From Marinobacter sp. ANT_B65 (GTDB lineage: Bacteria > Pseudomonadota > Gammaproteobacteria > Pseudomonadales > Oleiphilaceae), in the NCBI RefSeq assembly GCF_002407605.1, contig NZ_NXGV01000003.1, positions 158,890 to 222,889 of the forward strand: DNA of 64,000 nt. The letters run 5' to 3'. This document shows positions 15,038 to 23,675 of this stretch, piece by piece (the stretch's first letter is position 1; each line of letters opens with the position of its first letter). The translations under genes and the position numbers were made by a program. Below the pieces are notes generated by a model. It was not told the DNA's origin, ran no database searches, and was given only the letters and a program-made list of their open reading frames with translations.

Positions 15038-16887
15038 GAGGCTGTAGAAAAACCCAAAAATGAGCGAGTATTCCACCGCCTGCGATCTCGTTTTTTTTAG
15101 CCGGTCAGTTCGTCCAGCAACTTCCAGTTTTCGGATTGATTGCCCTTTATAGCCCTCAATCCCGGTATTTCAGTGTTCAGGCGCCCGTAACCTTGTGCCT
15201 AAGGGGTATTTCTGGAGGGCTTGCTCCCCCGGTCATGCCGCCATCCGCCCATAATTAGCCAGCTTCTCAATATTGTGTACCAAGCAGTACAACTGCCACT
15301 GGCCCTGCACCTTCTTCTTACCCCTGAGACTGAACCGGTTCAGCCGTTTGTTGGTGCCAATGTTGCCGAACACGGGTTCCACCACCGACATGCGATGACT
15401 GTAAATCTCTTTACCTTTAGGGCTATCCACCCGATGCTTCATCCAGTCGGTGTAGCTCGGCGCACGATTGCGCTCTAATGCAAACGTCACTTGCCTGCCA
15501 CTGCCTTTGCGGTGGTCAGCCGACGCCGGGGTTTGCATGCACTGGTGCTTTTTGGGGCAATAACGACACTGCAGCAGGCGGCCTTTGAAGTGGGCACGGG
15601 AGACACCATTCTCATCCGTGCGAGTCGCCTCATAATGAAGCTCTTGCCCTGCCGGGCAGATACAGGTGAGCGTGACCGGATCGAACTGGAATTCACGGGC
15701 CGGAATGATGTCTTTCCAGCCTGTGTCGGGCTGGTTCTGGTGACGTTTGCCGTATTTGTCTTTCTGATGCGCGAACTTGGGATCCCGGCTGCGGAACCGG
15801 TTGTCCGGAATGTAGCCATTGATATTCCGTTCATGCAGGTACTTCATATTGGCTTCGTTGGCGAAGCCGGTGTCGGCGGTTACCACAGTGCCTTGCTGGT
15901 AAATGTTGTCCGCGATGCCCAGTTTCCTGAATCGGGCTTCGACACTTTCCAGAACCGGTTGCAGAGTGTGGTGTTCCTGGCCTTCGCCGAAGGCTTGAGC
16001 ATCGATGATGATCTGGTGTTTCTTGTCCACCGTGGCCACGCCGTTATAGCCCTGGATCGTGCCTTTGCTGGTGGTCATCTTGCCGCTTTCGTTATCGGTG
16101 ATGTTGCTCTTCACTTCCTTGCGTCGTTTCCCTTGGCCCATCCTTGGACTGCTCGTCTTTAGGAAGCGGTCTACTTTCTGCAAAGACTCGTCCAGAGAGA
16201 GAACCGTCTTCGCACGGCGGATATCCCGGTCCAGTTCGGCTTCGGTTTCCGCTTCATCCCGTTCGTGGTGTTCTTTCAGGTGGTGGCGGATGAGTCGTTT
16301 GAGTTTCTGGCGTTTCTCCTCCAACTCTTTAAAGGTGCCGGACCATTCTTTGGCGGCATTGGAGGACATCTTGCAACCGTCGATGGCAAACAGTTCGTGG
16401 CCCAGCAAGCCCTGCTCGTCACAGACCAGCAGTACCTGTTCGAACAGTTCCTCAATCTCATCAGCATGGCTGCTGACGAACTTGGCCAAGGTCGTGAAAT
16501 GGGGCGCCGTGTCGCAGGACAGGGCTTTGAAAATAACGCTGGTCTCGCAGCACCACTGGATCTCCCGGCTGGAGGTGATACCGCGGGAATAGGCAAACAG
16601 AATAACGGGCAGCAGAATCGCCGGATCGTAGGCCCGACGGCCTGTGTCCTTGTTGCAATAGCGGGGATAAAAAACCGACAGATCGAGCTTGTGCTGAATC
16701 AGGTAGTGCACGGCATGTTCGAAGGTGCCGGGTTGGAGCTGCTCTTTATAATTCACCACGAGAATAGTGTCCTGATCGTGGTTATAGGGCCTGAAGCGGG
16801 GCTTGGCTTTGGACATCTGACAGCTCCTTGCCTGTTTGCTCAATCCTATCAAACCGAGGCGCGATTTCGGGGTTTTTCTACAGCCTC
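15038..16887 (-). mobile_element. IS1182-family insertion sequence
   Basis: 1850 bp with perfect 18-bp ends GAGGCTGTAGAAAAACCC (15038-15055) and its inverse at 16870-16887. The 3 bases AAC occur on both sides (15035-15037 and 16888-16890), a likely target duplication. It contains one full-length transposase and 177 bp of non-coding sequence at the left. It sits in the R' box of an attC. Confidence 0.92.
15233..16816 (-). CDS. IS1182-family transposase
   Basis: 527 aa from the ATG at 16816 (AAGGAGC 6-7 bases upstream). The family order is seen: RFRPYNHDQDTILVVNYKEQL, GRRAYDPAILLPVILFAYSRGI with SSREIQWCC, HFTTLAKFV, and FAIDGCKMSSNAAKEWSGT (first catalytic Asp). TVVTADTGFANEANMKYL carries the second Asp, RMSVVEPVFGNIGTNKRLNRF the Glu, and a Cys-rich stretch LLQCRYCPKKHQCMQ lies between. 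All DDE residues are present and the frame is unbroken, so the element may still move. Confidence 0.95.
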   Translation of the reverse strand: MSKAKPRFRPYNHDQDTILVVNYKEQLQPGTFEHAVHYLIQHKLDLSVFYPRYCNKDTGRRAYDPAILLPVILFAYSRGITSSREIQWCCETSVIFKALSCDTAPHFTTLAKFVSSHADEIEELFEQVLLVCDEQGLLGHELFAIDGCKMSSNAAKEWSGTFKELEEKRQKLKRLIRHHLKEHHERDEAETEAELDRDIRRAKTVLSLDESLQKVDRFLKTSSPRMGQGKRRKEVKSNITDNESGKMTTSKGTIQGYNGVATVDKKHQIIIDAQAFGEGQEHHTLQPVLESVEARFRKLGIADNIYQQGTVVTADTGFANEANMKYLHERNINGYIPDNRFRSRDPKFAHQKDKYGKRHQNQPDTGWKDIIPAREFQFDPVTLTCICPAGQELHYEATRTDENGVSRAHFKGRLLQCRYCPKKHQCMQTPASADHRKGSGRQVTFALERNRAPSYTDWMKHRVDSPKGKEIYSHRMSVVEPVFGNIGTNKRLNRFSLRGKKKVQGQWQLYCLVHNIEKLANYGRMAA

Positions 16888-16955
16888 AACGCCTTGCTCT
16901 GCGGCAATTTTGGAGCGCAGCGGAAAAATTGTCCGACAGCAGCGCCTTGTTATGT
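16888..16955 (-). repeat. attC site interrupted by the IS1182 element
   Basis: On the minus strand it opens ACATAACAAGG. The stem arms CGGACAATTTTTCCGC and GCGCTCCAAAATTGCCG follow, and it runs to GGCGTT at the IS edge. With the flanking ATTTAAC at 15031-15037 the original R' box reads GTTAAAT, an exact consensus. Confidence 0.85.
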
Positions 16956-17906
16956 TTTGTGCACCAAACGTCTACATGTTAAGTCATTGCCAGAACCGGA
17001 TACATTTAGTACAACATGGTTCTTAGAATTAACCATAGAACCAAGTAATATTGTATTGTATTTATCTTTACTAAAGGTATTAGCTGTAATATCAAGATCG
17101 GCTAATGTTCCTGCAAGATAATCTGGAATACGTATTAATTCATCGAAAAAGTTCTTACCTGATTTTTCAGGCTCAGGAAAGATAAATTTGGGTTTATCAA
17201 GTATCGTTGGTGAATCTTCAATCGATGGAATATATTCAGAATACCCAGTTAGAAACAAAAAATAAGACAAGTCATAAATAAATCCATCATACCTTTCTGC
17301 CAGCGCATCTCGATCTGAAACCCACTGAATGTATTCGGGTTTCTTGGTTATGGTTAAGCACTCGAATACTAAACTAGCAAACGCTGAGACTAAGTAAATC
17401 TGGCGAGCTAATTTCGAATTGAAGTTTTTCTTTTTAAAATCAGCCTCAAAGAGGCTTGAACGTTTTAGTACGCCGTCAACATAGGCATCAAAAGTCGAGT
17501 TTGAAGCAATATTATTCACAACATCTCGAAATGGAGCTAGAAATGACAACATGTTTTCGTCAGATGCATAATCACGTAATAAATTTGATTTTCTGTCAAT
17601 TACAAATGTAAACGTAAAAGCTACTGGAGAATTAATATACTGAAGAAATTCTTCTGAAATTGTTCTAGTTGACTTTATATCCTTTGGAGCAAAATGATTA
17701 ATATATTCCTTTATGTTTTCAATTTTATCGTGATGAAGAAGTATCGTAAAAGAAACAGTATCATTTTGTTTAGTTTTATCTCCAAAACAGTAATCGGAAA
17801 TGACATACCAAGCTGAATTATCTGGCATTTCAGAAAACCAATTCGATAACTCCATTAAAGCAGATTTATTTAGAGTCTTCCGTATGGGAATTAAAAGTTC
17901 TAACAT
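16950..17906 (-). CDS. AT-rich cassette protein of unknown function, 318 aa
   Basis: The start at 17906 is chosen for GGAG 6 bases upstream; an in-frame ATG at 17951 is possible. The TAA stop lies in the attC first box. The protein has no membrane segment or signal. Visible segments are AWYVISDYCFGD, VSFTILLHHDKIENIKEYI, FTFTFVIDRKSNLL, IQWVSDRDALAERYDGFIYDL and IPDYLAGTLADLD. The spacing of acidic residues loosely recalls the RNase H-like DUF3800 pattern, but this is a guess. Base composition is far more AT-rich than its neighbours, a sign of separate origin. It is the outermost cassette at the promoter-proximal side, yet no attI or integrase adjoins it. Confidence 0.65.
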   Translation of the reverse strand: MLELLIPIRKTLNKSALMELSNWFSEMPDNSAWYVISDYCFGDKTKQNDTVSFTILLHHDKIENIKEYINHFAPKDIKSTRTISEEFLQYINSPVAFTFTFVIDRKSNLLRDYASDENMLSFLAPFRDVVNNIASNSTFDAYVDGVLKRSSLFEADFKKKNFNSKLARQIYLVSAFASLVFECLTITKKPEYIQWVSDRDALAERYDGFIYDLSYFLFLTGYSEYIPSIEDSPTILDKPKFIFPEPEKSGKNFFDELIRIPDYLAGTLADLDITANTFSKDKYNTILLGSMVNSKNHVVLNVSGSGNDLTCRRLVHKT

Positions 17907-18351
17907 CAGATCTCCGAAAAACATAACAGCTAATTCAACGACAAATGACATCTATCCAAACGCGTATATTTCCCAACGCTGCACATGCCACCCATCAAAT
18001 TTTCCTTTGTTATCAGAAAACTACCTACCCTGAAAGATAGTCTGGCTGGAAATAAGCGTCAATTGTCGGATTTCACCCAAAATATCTGTTCGCTTATCCC
18101 CAATCATTCACCAGTAACTATTCCATGTTTTTCATAGGGTTGTAAGGTCCTTCCCTCAAAATCTTGCGTTTTCTGCGACAGTTGTCGTATATCTCCGTTC
18201 AATCGCAATACCGATGAACAAGTAAGGCTGTACATCAACGAAGTCCGACCAGGCCCGCTGATCCACATCGATTACCCCAAAGCCATGCTACAGTGAGCAG
18301 TACTCACGGCCCTCCGTGTGAACCATGATTAATCCACGCTAGGGGTTACAC
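17907..18351. other. Right border of the island, no gene assigned
   Basis: 445 bases. No integrase, attI or clear promoter. An open stretch near 18137-18297 ends KAMLQ-stop but has no start or known similarity. This may be decayed mobile DNA. Confidence 0.35.
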
Positions 18352-19437
18352 ATGATTTTCGGAATCGTCTGGTTCGCAATGATGTGGTTTGGCCTGATGA
18401 TGGTCGTGCTGGCGGCTGTGGTGGTGTTTTTTCTGCGCCGGAAGCACGATGCCAGGGACCACAATGAAAACACCACTCACCAGCAGCACAACGCATCCCG
18501 CCAGCAAGTGCTTGCAAAGGTTGGGGGTATGCATACCGTCGCTGAAGGCCTTCACGGTCGCGCGCGGATAAAAGCCCTTCGCAGCTACATGGATAGCATG
18601 AGCGATGGTCTGGAATTCATCTCGAAAACCCGCCCCTCAGCAAACGGCTCGCCAAAGGGGGAATGGGTAATGGCACCTGGATCAGAACCCAACCGCCGGA
18701 TCCTGTACATTCACGGCGGATCCTGGATCGCAGGCAGTCCCAAAAGCCATCGCACCATCACCGACCGACTGTCCAGGCTGGCCAACGCCAGCGTATTCGC
18801 CCTTGATTACCGGCTGATGCCGGAAAACCGCTATCTTGACGGTATTATCGACTGTCGGCAGGCGTACCTCTGGATACTCGGGAACGGCCCTGACGGCAAG
18901 GCCGCGGCCGATTTTCTGGTGGTCGCCGGGGACTCCGCAGGCGGCAGTCACACACTAGGGCTACTTGCCTGGATAAGAGACCAGGGGCTGCAAGCACCGG
19001 ATGCCGCTATTGCCCTGTCACCCTCTACCGAACTCATGCTCACCTCGCTGGGCAAACGAGCTAATCTGAAAACCGATGCCATGCTGGGGCCAACCGTCGA
19101 GAAGCTGGCACGAATTCCCCTGCCACTATTGTGGTGGGGAACAGTGTTGGGCTTTCGGGTACTGCCCACAAGCCCGATAGCCTCTCCCCTGCGCGGAGAC
19201 CTCCACAACCTCCCACCCACACTGATTCACGTCAGCGAATCAGAGCTGCTACTGGAAAACGCACAAAGGTATGCAGCAAAAGCACAGGCCGCCGGCTCAC
19301 CGGTAGAAATCGAAACCTGGCCCGACATGGTTCATGTATGGCATCTGTTTACGCCACTACTGCCGGAAGCAGAAGAAGCATTCGAGCATATAGCGGAATT
19401 TCTGGCGCGGGTAGAAGCGGTTTCTGAAGCCACTTAG
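18352..19437 (+). CDS. Membrane-anchored alpha/beta hydrolase (hormone-sensitive lipase type)
   Basis: 361 aa. One N-terminal membrane helix (about residues 5-27) precedes the hydrolase. The oxyanion HGGSWIAGS box lies near residue 123, the nucleophile GDSAGG near residue 197, and the terminal His in DMVHVWHLF near residue 328. The acid residue would be in SESELLLEN, where Glu stands in the place of the usual Asp. This is the carboxylesterase/HSL family, acting on small esters or lipids at the membrane. It is alone on its strand; its end overlaps the convergent J-domain gene by 4 bases. Confidence 0.85.
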   Translation: MIFGIVWFAMMWFGLMMVVLAAVVVFFLRRKHDARDHNENTTHQQHNASRQQVLAKVGGMHTVAEGLHGRARIKALRSYMDSMSDGLEFISKTRPSANGSPKGEWVMAPGSEPNRRILYIHGGSWIAGSPKSHRTITDRLSRLANASVFALDYRLMPENRYLDGIIDCRQAYLWILGNGPDGKAAADFLVVAGDSAGGSHTLGLLAWIRDQGLQAPDAAIALSPSTELMLTSLGKRANLKTDAMLGPTVEKLARIPLPLLWWGTVLGFRVLPTSPIASPLRGDLHNLPPTLIHVSESELLLENAQRYAAKAQAAGSPVEIETWPDMVHVWHLFTPLLPEAEEAFEHIAEFLARVEAVSEAT

Positions 19438-20189
19438 CTCAACAGTCGCTCTTTGGCCTCGTTGACTCGGGCGGCCAGATAATTACTCCCTCCACGGTCC
19501 GGGTGTATTTTTTGCATCACCCGGCGGTGAGCCTGAATGATCTCATCCCGACTCGCACCAGCCTCCAGCCCCAGAATATCCAGTGCTTCGCTCTCAGTCA
19601 GAGCACCGCTACCGCCCGAACTATCGCGCTCACTTCCATTTTTGCTGTCGTCGTCAGCCGGATCGTCATCGCGCCAGGAGTCACCGAAACGGCGGTCCAG
19701 ATAGGTTTCCAGAAGCCGCGCAGAATCTTCATCCTGGTCCCGGCAATATCTCAGCAGCTCTATAAATTCACTTTCACCAAGATCCGCCAGCGCCCGCCCG
19801 GCCATGGGTCCTGTCAACACTTCCCCGCTCATATTTCCGGAGTCGTGGTCCAGTGTCATATTGAGGATTTCACTGGAGACATGGGATCGATTGCCCGGCC
19901 TGGCCTTCGCTCCACTCCCTCCCAGGCCCGGCATCCGCCCCATCAGCAGAGATGGCAAGAACCGGCGTAGCAGGGGAAACAGGAATACCAGCAAGGCAAA
20001 CAGGATATTCAGGCGGCCGGTAACAGCCAGAAGAACCAGTATCAGAAGGCTGGCAATGACCGCCAGTTTCAGAATAGCGGATTTTCGTTGGCTGGGCGGC
20101 TGATTACGTAGCCAGACCAGCGCAACAACCGTCACTGCAATAACCAGAAACGTAAGTGGCACTCGGATACTCCGGGCCAGCTGGCCCAC
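19434..20189 (-). CDS. Membrane J-domain protein
   Basis: 251 aa, GTG start. Hydrophobic segments at about residues 10-27 and 40-75 are followed by a polar linker and a C-terminal J-domain (ALTESEALDILGLEAGASRDEIIQAHRRVMQKIHPDRGG) with intact HPD. The domain lies at the very end, like Pam18/Tim14-type proteins. It should recruit and stimulate DnaK at the membrane. It is the last gene of an SDR-VWA-DnaJ run with short gaps (19 and 32 bases). Confidence 0.85.
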   Translation of the reverse strand: MGQLARSIRVPLTFLVIAVTVVALVWLRNQPPSQRKSAILKLAVIASLLILVLLAVTGRLNILFALLVFLFPLLRRFLPSLLMGRMPGLGGSGAKARPGNRSHVSSEILNMTLDHDSGNMSGEVLTGPMAGRALADLGESEFIELLRYCRDQDEDSARLLETYLDRRFGDSWRDDDPADDDSKNGSERDSSGGSGALTESEALDILGLEAGASRDEIIQAHRRVMQKIHPDRGGSNYLAARVNEAKERLLS

Positions 20190-20208
20190 CGGTTGATTGG
20201 AAAAAGTG

Positions 20209-20904
20209 CTATCTGATCTGTCGAATCAAACGCTCTACCTCCGGGGAACTGCTGCTGGAATAGTCCTTCAAGGCCTTGACTCCCCCCGAAGCATAGACCG
20301 CAACAGCGGCCATAAGATCCTTAAGTACTTGCGGGCTGTTACGGTCAAAGGGCGCATAGGCGCCTCCTGACAATTTACTCACCTGCTGAAACACTGCCCT
20401 GGCATGGGCATCAGCACCCTCGTGAAACATAAATACCGGGGTTCGCAGCATGCCCAACTCTCCGGCAATATGGCAAAGCTCATCCACAGGTTCTTCACAG
20501 GAATCACCGATAAACACAAGAGCCTTGACGGCTTTTGCACGGGTTTCTTCCCTTGCATGCGCCAACACTCTGCCAATCTGGGTATGTCCGCCCAGGCAGG
20601 AAACGCCATTCATCAGATTAAGTAACTGGCCGGTCTCATTTACAAACCCCGTGGCTTTGAATTCCCTGAAACCGCGGTAGTAGCAAAGCTGAATGGCCAG
20701 ACCGCCCAAATCCTTGGTCGCCAGGAACAACTCACTCTGCAAGTGACAAGCCTCATCCCAGGTAGCACCGCGACTGGCGGTGGCATCCAGTGCGAAAATC
20801 AGCCGGCCCTGCCCTCCAACTTGCGGAGGCAGCTTACGAACCTGCTGAATGAACTGGTCGATCGACTTTTTATCGGATCTGGTACGGAGTTCTTTGTCGG
20901 ACAT
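20209..20904 (-). CDS. VWA-domain-like protein
   Basis: 231 aa, soluble, no signal. The segment GRLIFALDATASRGATWDEA gives DxTxS, a MIDAS metal-site variant of the von Willebrand A fold, near residue 40. LGGHTQIGRVL holds the next conserved Thr, and AVKALVFIGDSCEE the later Asp. Likely a cytosolic metal-dependent binding protein. It is next to the J-domain gene and probably acts with it; the partner substrate is unknown. Confidence 0.75.
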   Translation of the reverse strand: MSDKELRTRSDKKSIDQFIQQVRKLPPQVGGQGRLIFALDATASRGATWDEACHLQSELFLATKDLGGLAIQLCYYRGFREFKATGFVNETGQLLNLMNGVSCLGGHTQIGRVLAHAREETRAKAVKALVFIGDSCEEPVDELCHIAGELGMLRTPVFMFHEGADAHARAVFQQVSKLSGGAYAPFDRNSPQVLKDLMAAVAVYASGGVKALKDYSSSSSPEVERLIRQIR

Positions 20905-20936
20905 ACGCTTTTGTAAACCTCCTGGTCAAGCGGGTG

Positions 20937-21575
20937 TTACAGTTTTTCAAGTGCCTCAGCTATGGGCACATCACCAGACACCACGTCAAAAACCCGGTTA
21001 GCGGCCGTATTCTCATCCAGCACTGCCAGCAGAACGCGAGCAACATCCTGCCGTGAAATTCTCCCGACGCTCTCATGCTTCGCACTGACTGTAACCTTGC
21101 CTGTACCCTCGTCATTAGTCAGCTGGCCAGGCCGTACAATAGTGTAAGTCAGGCCACTGTTTATCAGATGCTCGTCAGCGTTGTGCTTGGCCTGCAGATA
21201 ATGGCGAAGTTTTTCAGGCCCGTTTTGCGGCTCTCCGGCACCCATACTGCTCACGATGATAAAACGCTTTATGCCCATGGCGCTGGCACTATCAATGAGC
21301 CGGATGGCACCATCCTGATCCACATCTATGGTTTTATCCGGCCCGGTATGAGGCCCCGAGCCTGCGGCAAAAATGACTGCATCACAGCCTCTCATGGCTT
21401 CGCTGCAATCCTTTTCCAGATCACCGAGCACGGTTTCGGTGGCGCCCAGTTGCTGCAATTCAGGCCCCTGATCCGGATGCCGGATCATAGCCCGGGCCTC
21501 GTGATCGCTATCTGCCATTTCACGCAACAGATGTTGCCCTATCTGTCCGTTGGACCCTGCAATAAACACATGCAT
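20937..21575 (-). CDS. Atypical SDR, NAD(P)H-binding protein
   Basis: 212 aa. The N-terminal Rossmann motif GSNGQIGQHLL and the segments CDAVIFAAGSG, FIIVSSMGAG and YTIVRPGQL match NmrA-like/atypical short-chain dehydrogenases (YwnB, YtfG type). The usual catalytic YxxxK is represented by HYLQAKHNAD, so an oxidoreductase or a redox-sensing role are both possible. First gene of the operon with the VWA and J-domain proteins. Confidence 0.85.
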   Translation of the reverse strand: MHVFIAGSNGQIGQHLLREMADSDHEARAMIRHPDQGPELQQLGATETVLGDLEKDCSEAMRGCDAVIFAAGSGPHTGPDKTIDVDQDGAIRLIDSASAMGIKRFIIVSSMGAGEPQNGPEKLRHYLQAKHNADEHLINSGLTYTIVRPGQLTNDEGTGKVTVSAKHESVGRISRQDVARVLLAVLDENTAANRVFDVVSGDVPIAEALEKL

Positions 21576-21667
21576 GGCAAACCTCCTGACTGGCTGTTTC
21601 TGATGGTTTCAGGTTAAAAATCTGTGTGACACCCGCTCAACTCAACCCGTGGACTCTCCTTAACCGA

Positions 21668-21684
21668 CCTTTATTCCATAAAGG
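21668..21684. promoter_or_regulatory. Palindrome upstream of the sulfate transporter operon
   Basis: CCTTTATTCCATAAAGG has 7-bp arms around a 3-bp centre, about 90 bases before sbp. The TTATTCC/CATAAAG words fit the loose style of CysB sites, but CysB has no strict consensus. Confidence 0.35.
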
Positions 21685-21772
21685 CTGAAATACATGATTT
21701 TATATTCTTTCCAGTTTTATTCTGGCTTTGATAGATTCCTCTCCAACACATCATTTGTTTCAGGGGAATGTC

Positions 21773-22786
21773 ATGCCAAGTATATTCAAAGGCCTGGTTA
21801 CCGGTCTTGCGCTCAGTGCGTCACTCTTCGCACAACCTGCGGTATCGGCCGATCGCGAACTGCTCAATACGTCCTATGACATTGCCCGGGAACTGTTCGC
21901 AGCCTACAACGTGCAGTTCAACAAATACTGGGAAGAGAAAACCGGAGAAACTGTTGAGATCAGCCAGTCCCATGCAGGCTCCTCAAAGCAGGCCCAAGCC
22001 ATAATCCAGGGGTTGAAAGCCGATGTGGTTACCTTTAATCAGGTTACCGACATTGACATTCTGCACACACGTGGGCGACTGATCCCGGAAAACTGGGCCG
22101 AACGCCTGCCCAATAACAGCTCACCTTACTACTCCACGATGGCTTTTCTGGTCCGCAAGGGCAACCCCAAAAATATTGAAAACTGGGACGATCTGATCAA
22201 AGAAGATGTCGCTCTGGTTATGCCTAACCCGAAAACCTCAGGAAACGGCCGCTATACCTACCTGGCTGCGCTGGGCTACGCCCAGGACAGCTTTGGCGAT
22301 GACCAGCAGAAAATCGACAACTTCATGGGGGATTTTCTGGGCCATGTAAAGGTATTTGACAGCGGTGGTCGCGGTGCAACCACGACTTTTATCGAGCGGG
22401 AAATCGGTGATGTGCTGCTGACTTTTGAATCGGAAGTGCTGAATCTGGCCGACCGTTACGACAACGGCGAGTATGAGGTGGTAACGCCCAAAGTAAGCTT
22501 TCTGGCTGAATTTCCGGTCACCTGGATTGATGAATACGTAAAGCAGAACAAAACTGAAGACCTGGCAAAAGCCTACCTTGAGCATCTGTACAGCGAAGAC
22601 GCCCAGCGCCTGCTGGCCGGATTCAACTACCGGGTTCACAACGATACAGTAAAACAGGAAACCGCCGACCGCTTTCCTGACGTAAAACTGCTGCCCATCG
22701 ATGCCATTGCCGGTAGCTGGGAAAACGCCACAAAAGAGCACTTTGCCAGTGGTGGAAAACTCGACCAACTGCAACGCCGGAAGTAA
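21773..22786 (+). CDS. sbp: Sulfate/thiosulfate-binding periplasmic protein
   Basis: 337 aa from the ATG at 21773 (AGGGGA upstream). Signal peptide to AVSA (residue 24). The mature protein starts DRELLNTSYDIARELFAAYN and has SQSHAGSSKQAQAIIQGLKADVVTFNQ, the conserved sulfate-binding segment of Sbp/CysP. The later motifs GNGRYTYLAALGYA and GGRGATTTFIEREIGDVLLTFE are also standard. It delivers sulfate or thiosulfate to CysTWA. First gene of the operon; the next starts 3 bases after its stop. Sbp and CysP cannot be told apart here. Confidence 0.93.
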   Translation: MPSIFKGLVTGLALSASLFAQPAVSADRELLNTSYDIARELFAAYNVQFNKYWEEKTGETVEISQSHAGSSKQAQAIIQGLKADVVTFNQVTDIDILHTRGRLIPENWAERLPNNSSPYYSTMAFLVRKGNPKNIENWDDLIKEDVALVMPNPKTSGNGRYTYLAALGYAQDSFGDDQQKIDNFMGDFLGHVKVFDSGGRGATTTFIEREIGDVLLTFESEVLNLADRYDNGEYEVVTPKVSFLAEFPVTWIDEYVKQNKTEDLAKAYLEHLYSEDAQRLLAGFNYRVHNDTVKQETADRFPDVKLLPIDAIAGSWENATKEHFASGGKLDQLQRRK

Positions 22787-22789
22787 TCC

Positions 22790-23671
22790 GTGTCTACGGC
22801 AGACCAGGCCAGTGCTGTAAGTCCGCAGCGCTGGCCACGGAGCGGAAACCGCAGCAAGCGGGTACTACCGGGGTTCGGCTTGAGCCTCGGTATTTCGCTG
22901 CTTTTTATAAGCCTGATACTGATGTTACCGCTCACAGGATTGGTGATTGAAGTATCAGCCATGAGCTTTAACGAGTTCTGGTTTGTAATTACCGATCCGC
23001 GGGTAGTCGCTTCCTATAAGGTTACGGCGCTGTCAGCCCTGGCCGCCTCGGTGTTTAACGGTGCTTTCGGGTTGCTGCTGGCCTGGGTGCTGGTGCGTTA
23101 TGAGTTTCCCGGTAAACGCCTGATTGATGCAGTAGTGGATTTGCCATTTGCTCTTCCCACCGCTGTTGCAGGCATTACCCTGGCTACACTGTTTGCCGCC
23201 AACGGCTGGTACGGACAATGGCTGAGCAAGCTGGGGATTGAAGTGGCCTTCACCCCGGTGGGAATAGTGGTAGCAATGGCATTTACCAGCCTGCCCTTTG
23301 TGGTGCGCACGGTTCAGCCTGTGCTGGAAGAGCTGGCCCCCGAAGACGAAGAAGCGGCTGTCAGCCTCGGTGCCAGTGATGGCTATGTATTCCGCAAAGT
23401 TATATTTCCGGCTTTATGGCCGGCACTGATGACCGGGGTAGCGCTTTCTTTCACCCGAAGCCTTGGTGAGTTCGGTGCCGTTATTTTTATTGCCGGCAAC
23501 ATGCCTTACGTCAGCGAAGTGACCAGCCTGATGATTTTTGTCCGCCTGCAGGAGTACGACTACGCAGCCGCCAGCGCTATTGCCTCGGTAATTCTTCTGG
23601 TGTCGCTGGTGATGCTTTTCGCCATTACCCTTTGGCAGGCCCGCTACCTCAAACGCATAGAAGGACGCTGA
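22790..23671 (+). CDS. cysT: Sulfate ABC transporter permease CysT (CysU)
   Basis: 293 aa, GTG start 3 bases after sbp. Six membrane helices; the EAA loop that docks on CysA is visible as EEAAVSLGASDGYVFRKVIFPALWPALMTG (about residues 187-216). DLPFALPTAVAGITLA is the typical CysT third-helix region. Works as a heterodimer with CysW. Confidence 0.94.
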   Translation: MSTADQASAVSPQRWPRSGNRSKRVLPGFGLSLGISLLFISLILMLPLTGLVIEVSAMSFNEFWFVITDPRVVASYKVTALSALAASVFNGAFGLLLAWVLVRYEFPGKRLIDAVVDLPFALPTAVAGITLATLFAANGWYGQWLSKLGIEVAFTPVGIVVAMAFTSLPFVVRTVQPVLEELAPEDEEAAVSLGASDGYVFRKVIFPALWPALMTGVALSFTRSLGEFGAVIFIAGNMPYVSEVTSLMIFVRLQEYDYAAASAIASVILLVSLVMLFAITLWQARYLKRIEGR

Positions 23672-23675
23672 CTCA

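Noticed and set aside
15491..16592. Plus-strand frames opposite the IS1182 transposase
   Set aside because: They mirror the transposase codons and have no ribosome sites or domain patterns.
17923..18018. Possible extra attC or attI (ACATAAC ... GTTATCA)
   Set aside because: The outer boxes resemble core sites but the interior has no complementary arms, and there is no integrase beside it.
18150..18215. Sequence resembling a Tn3-type inverted repeat (CGCAGAAAACGCAAG on the minus strand)
   Set aside because: The similarity covers only part of a 38-bp end, there is no partner end and no transposase or resolvase.
18137..18297. Open plus-strand stretch ending VRLYINEVRPGPLIHIDYPKA
   Set aside because: No start codon or ribosome site, and no family I recognise; possibly decayed mobile DNA, but not supportable as a gene.
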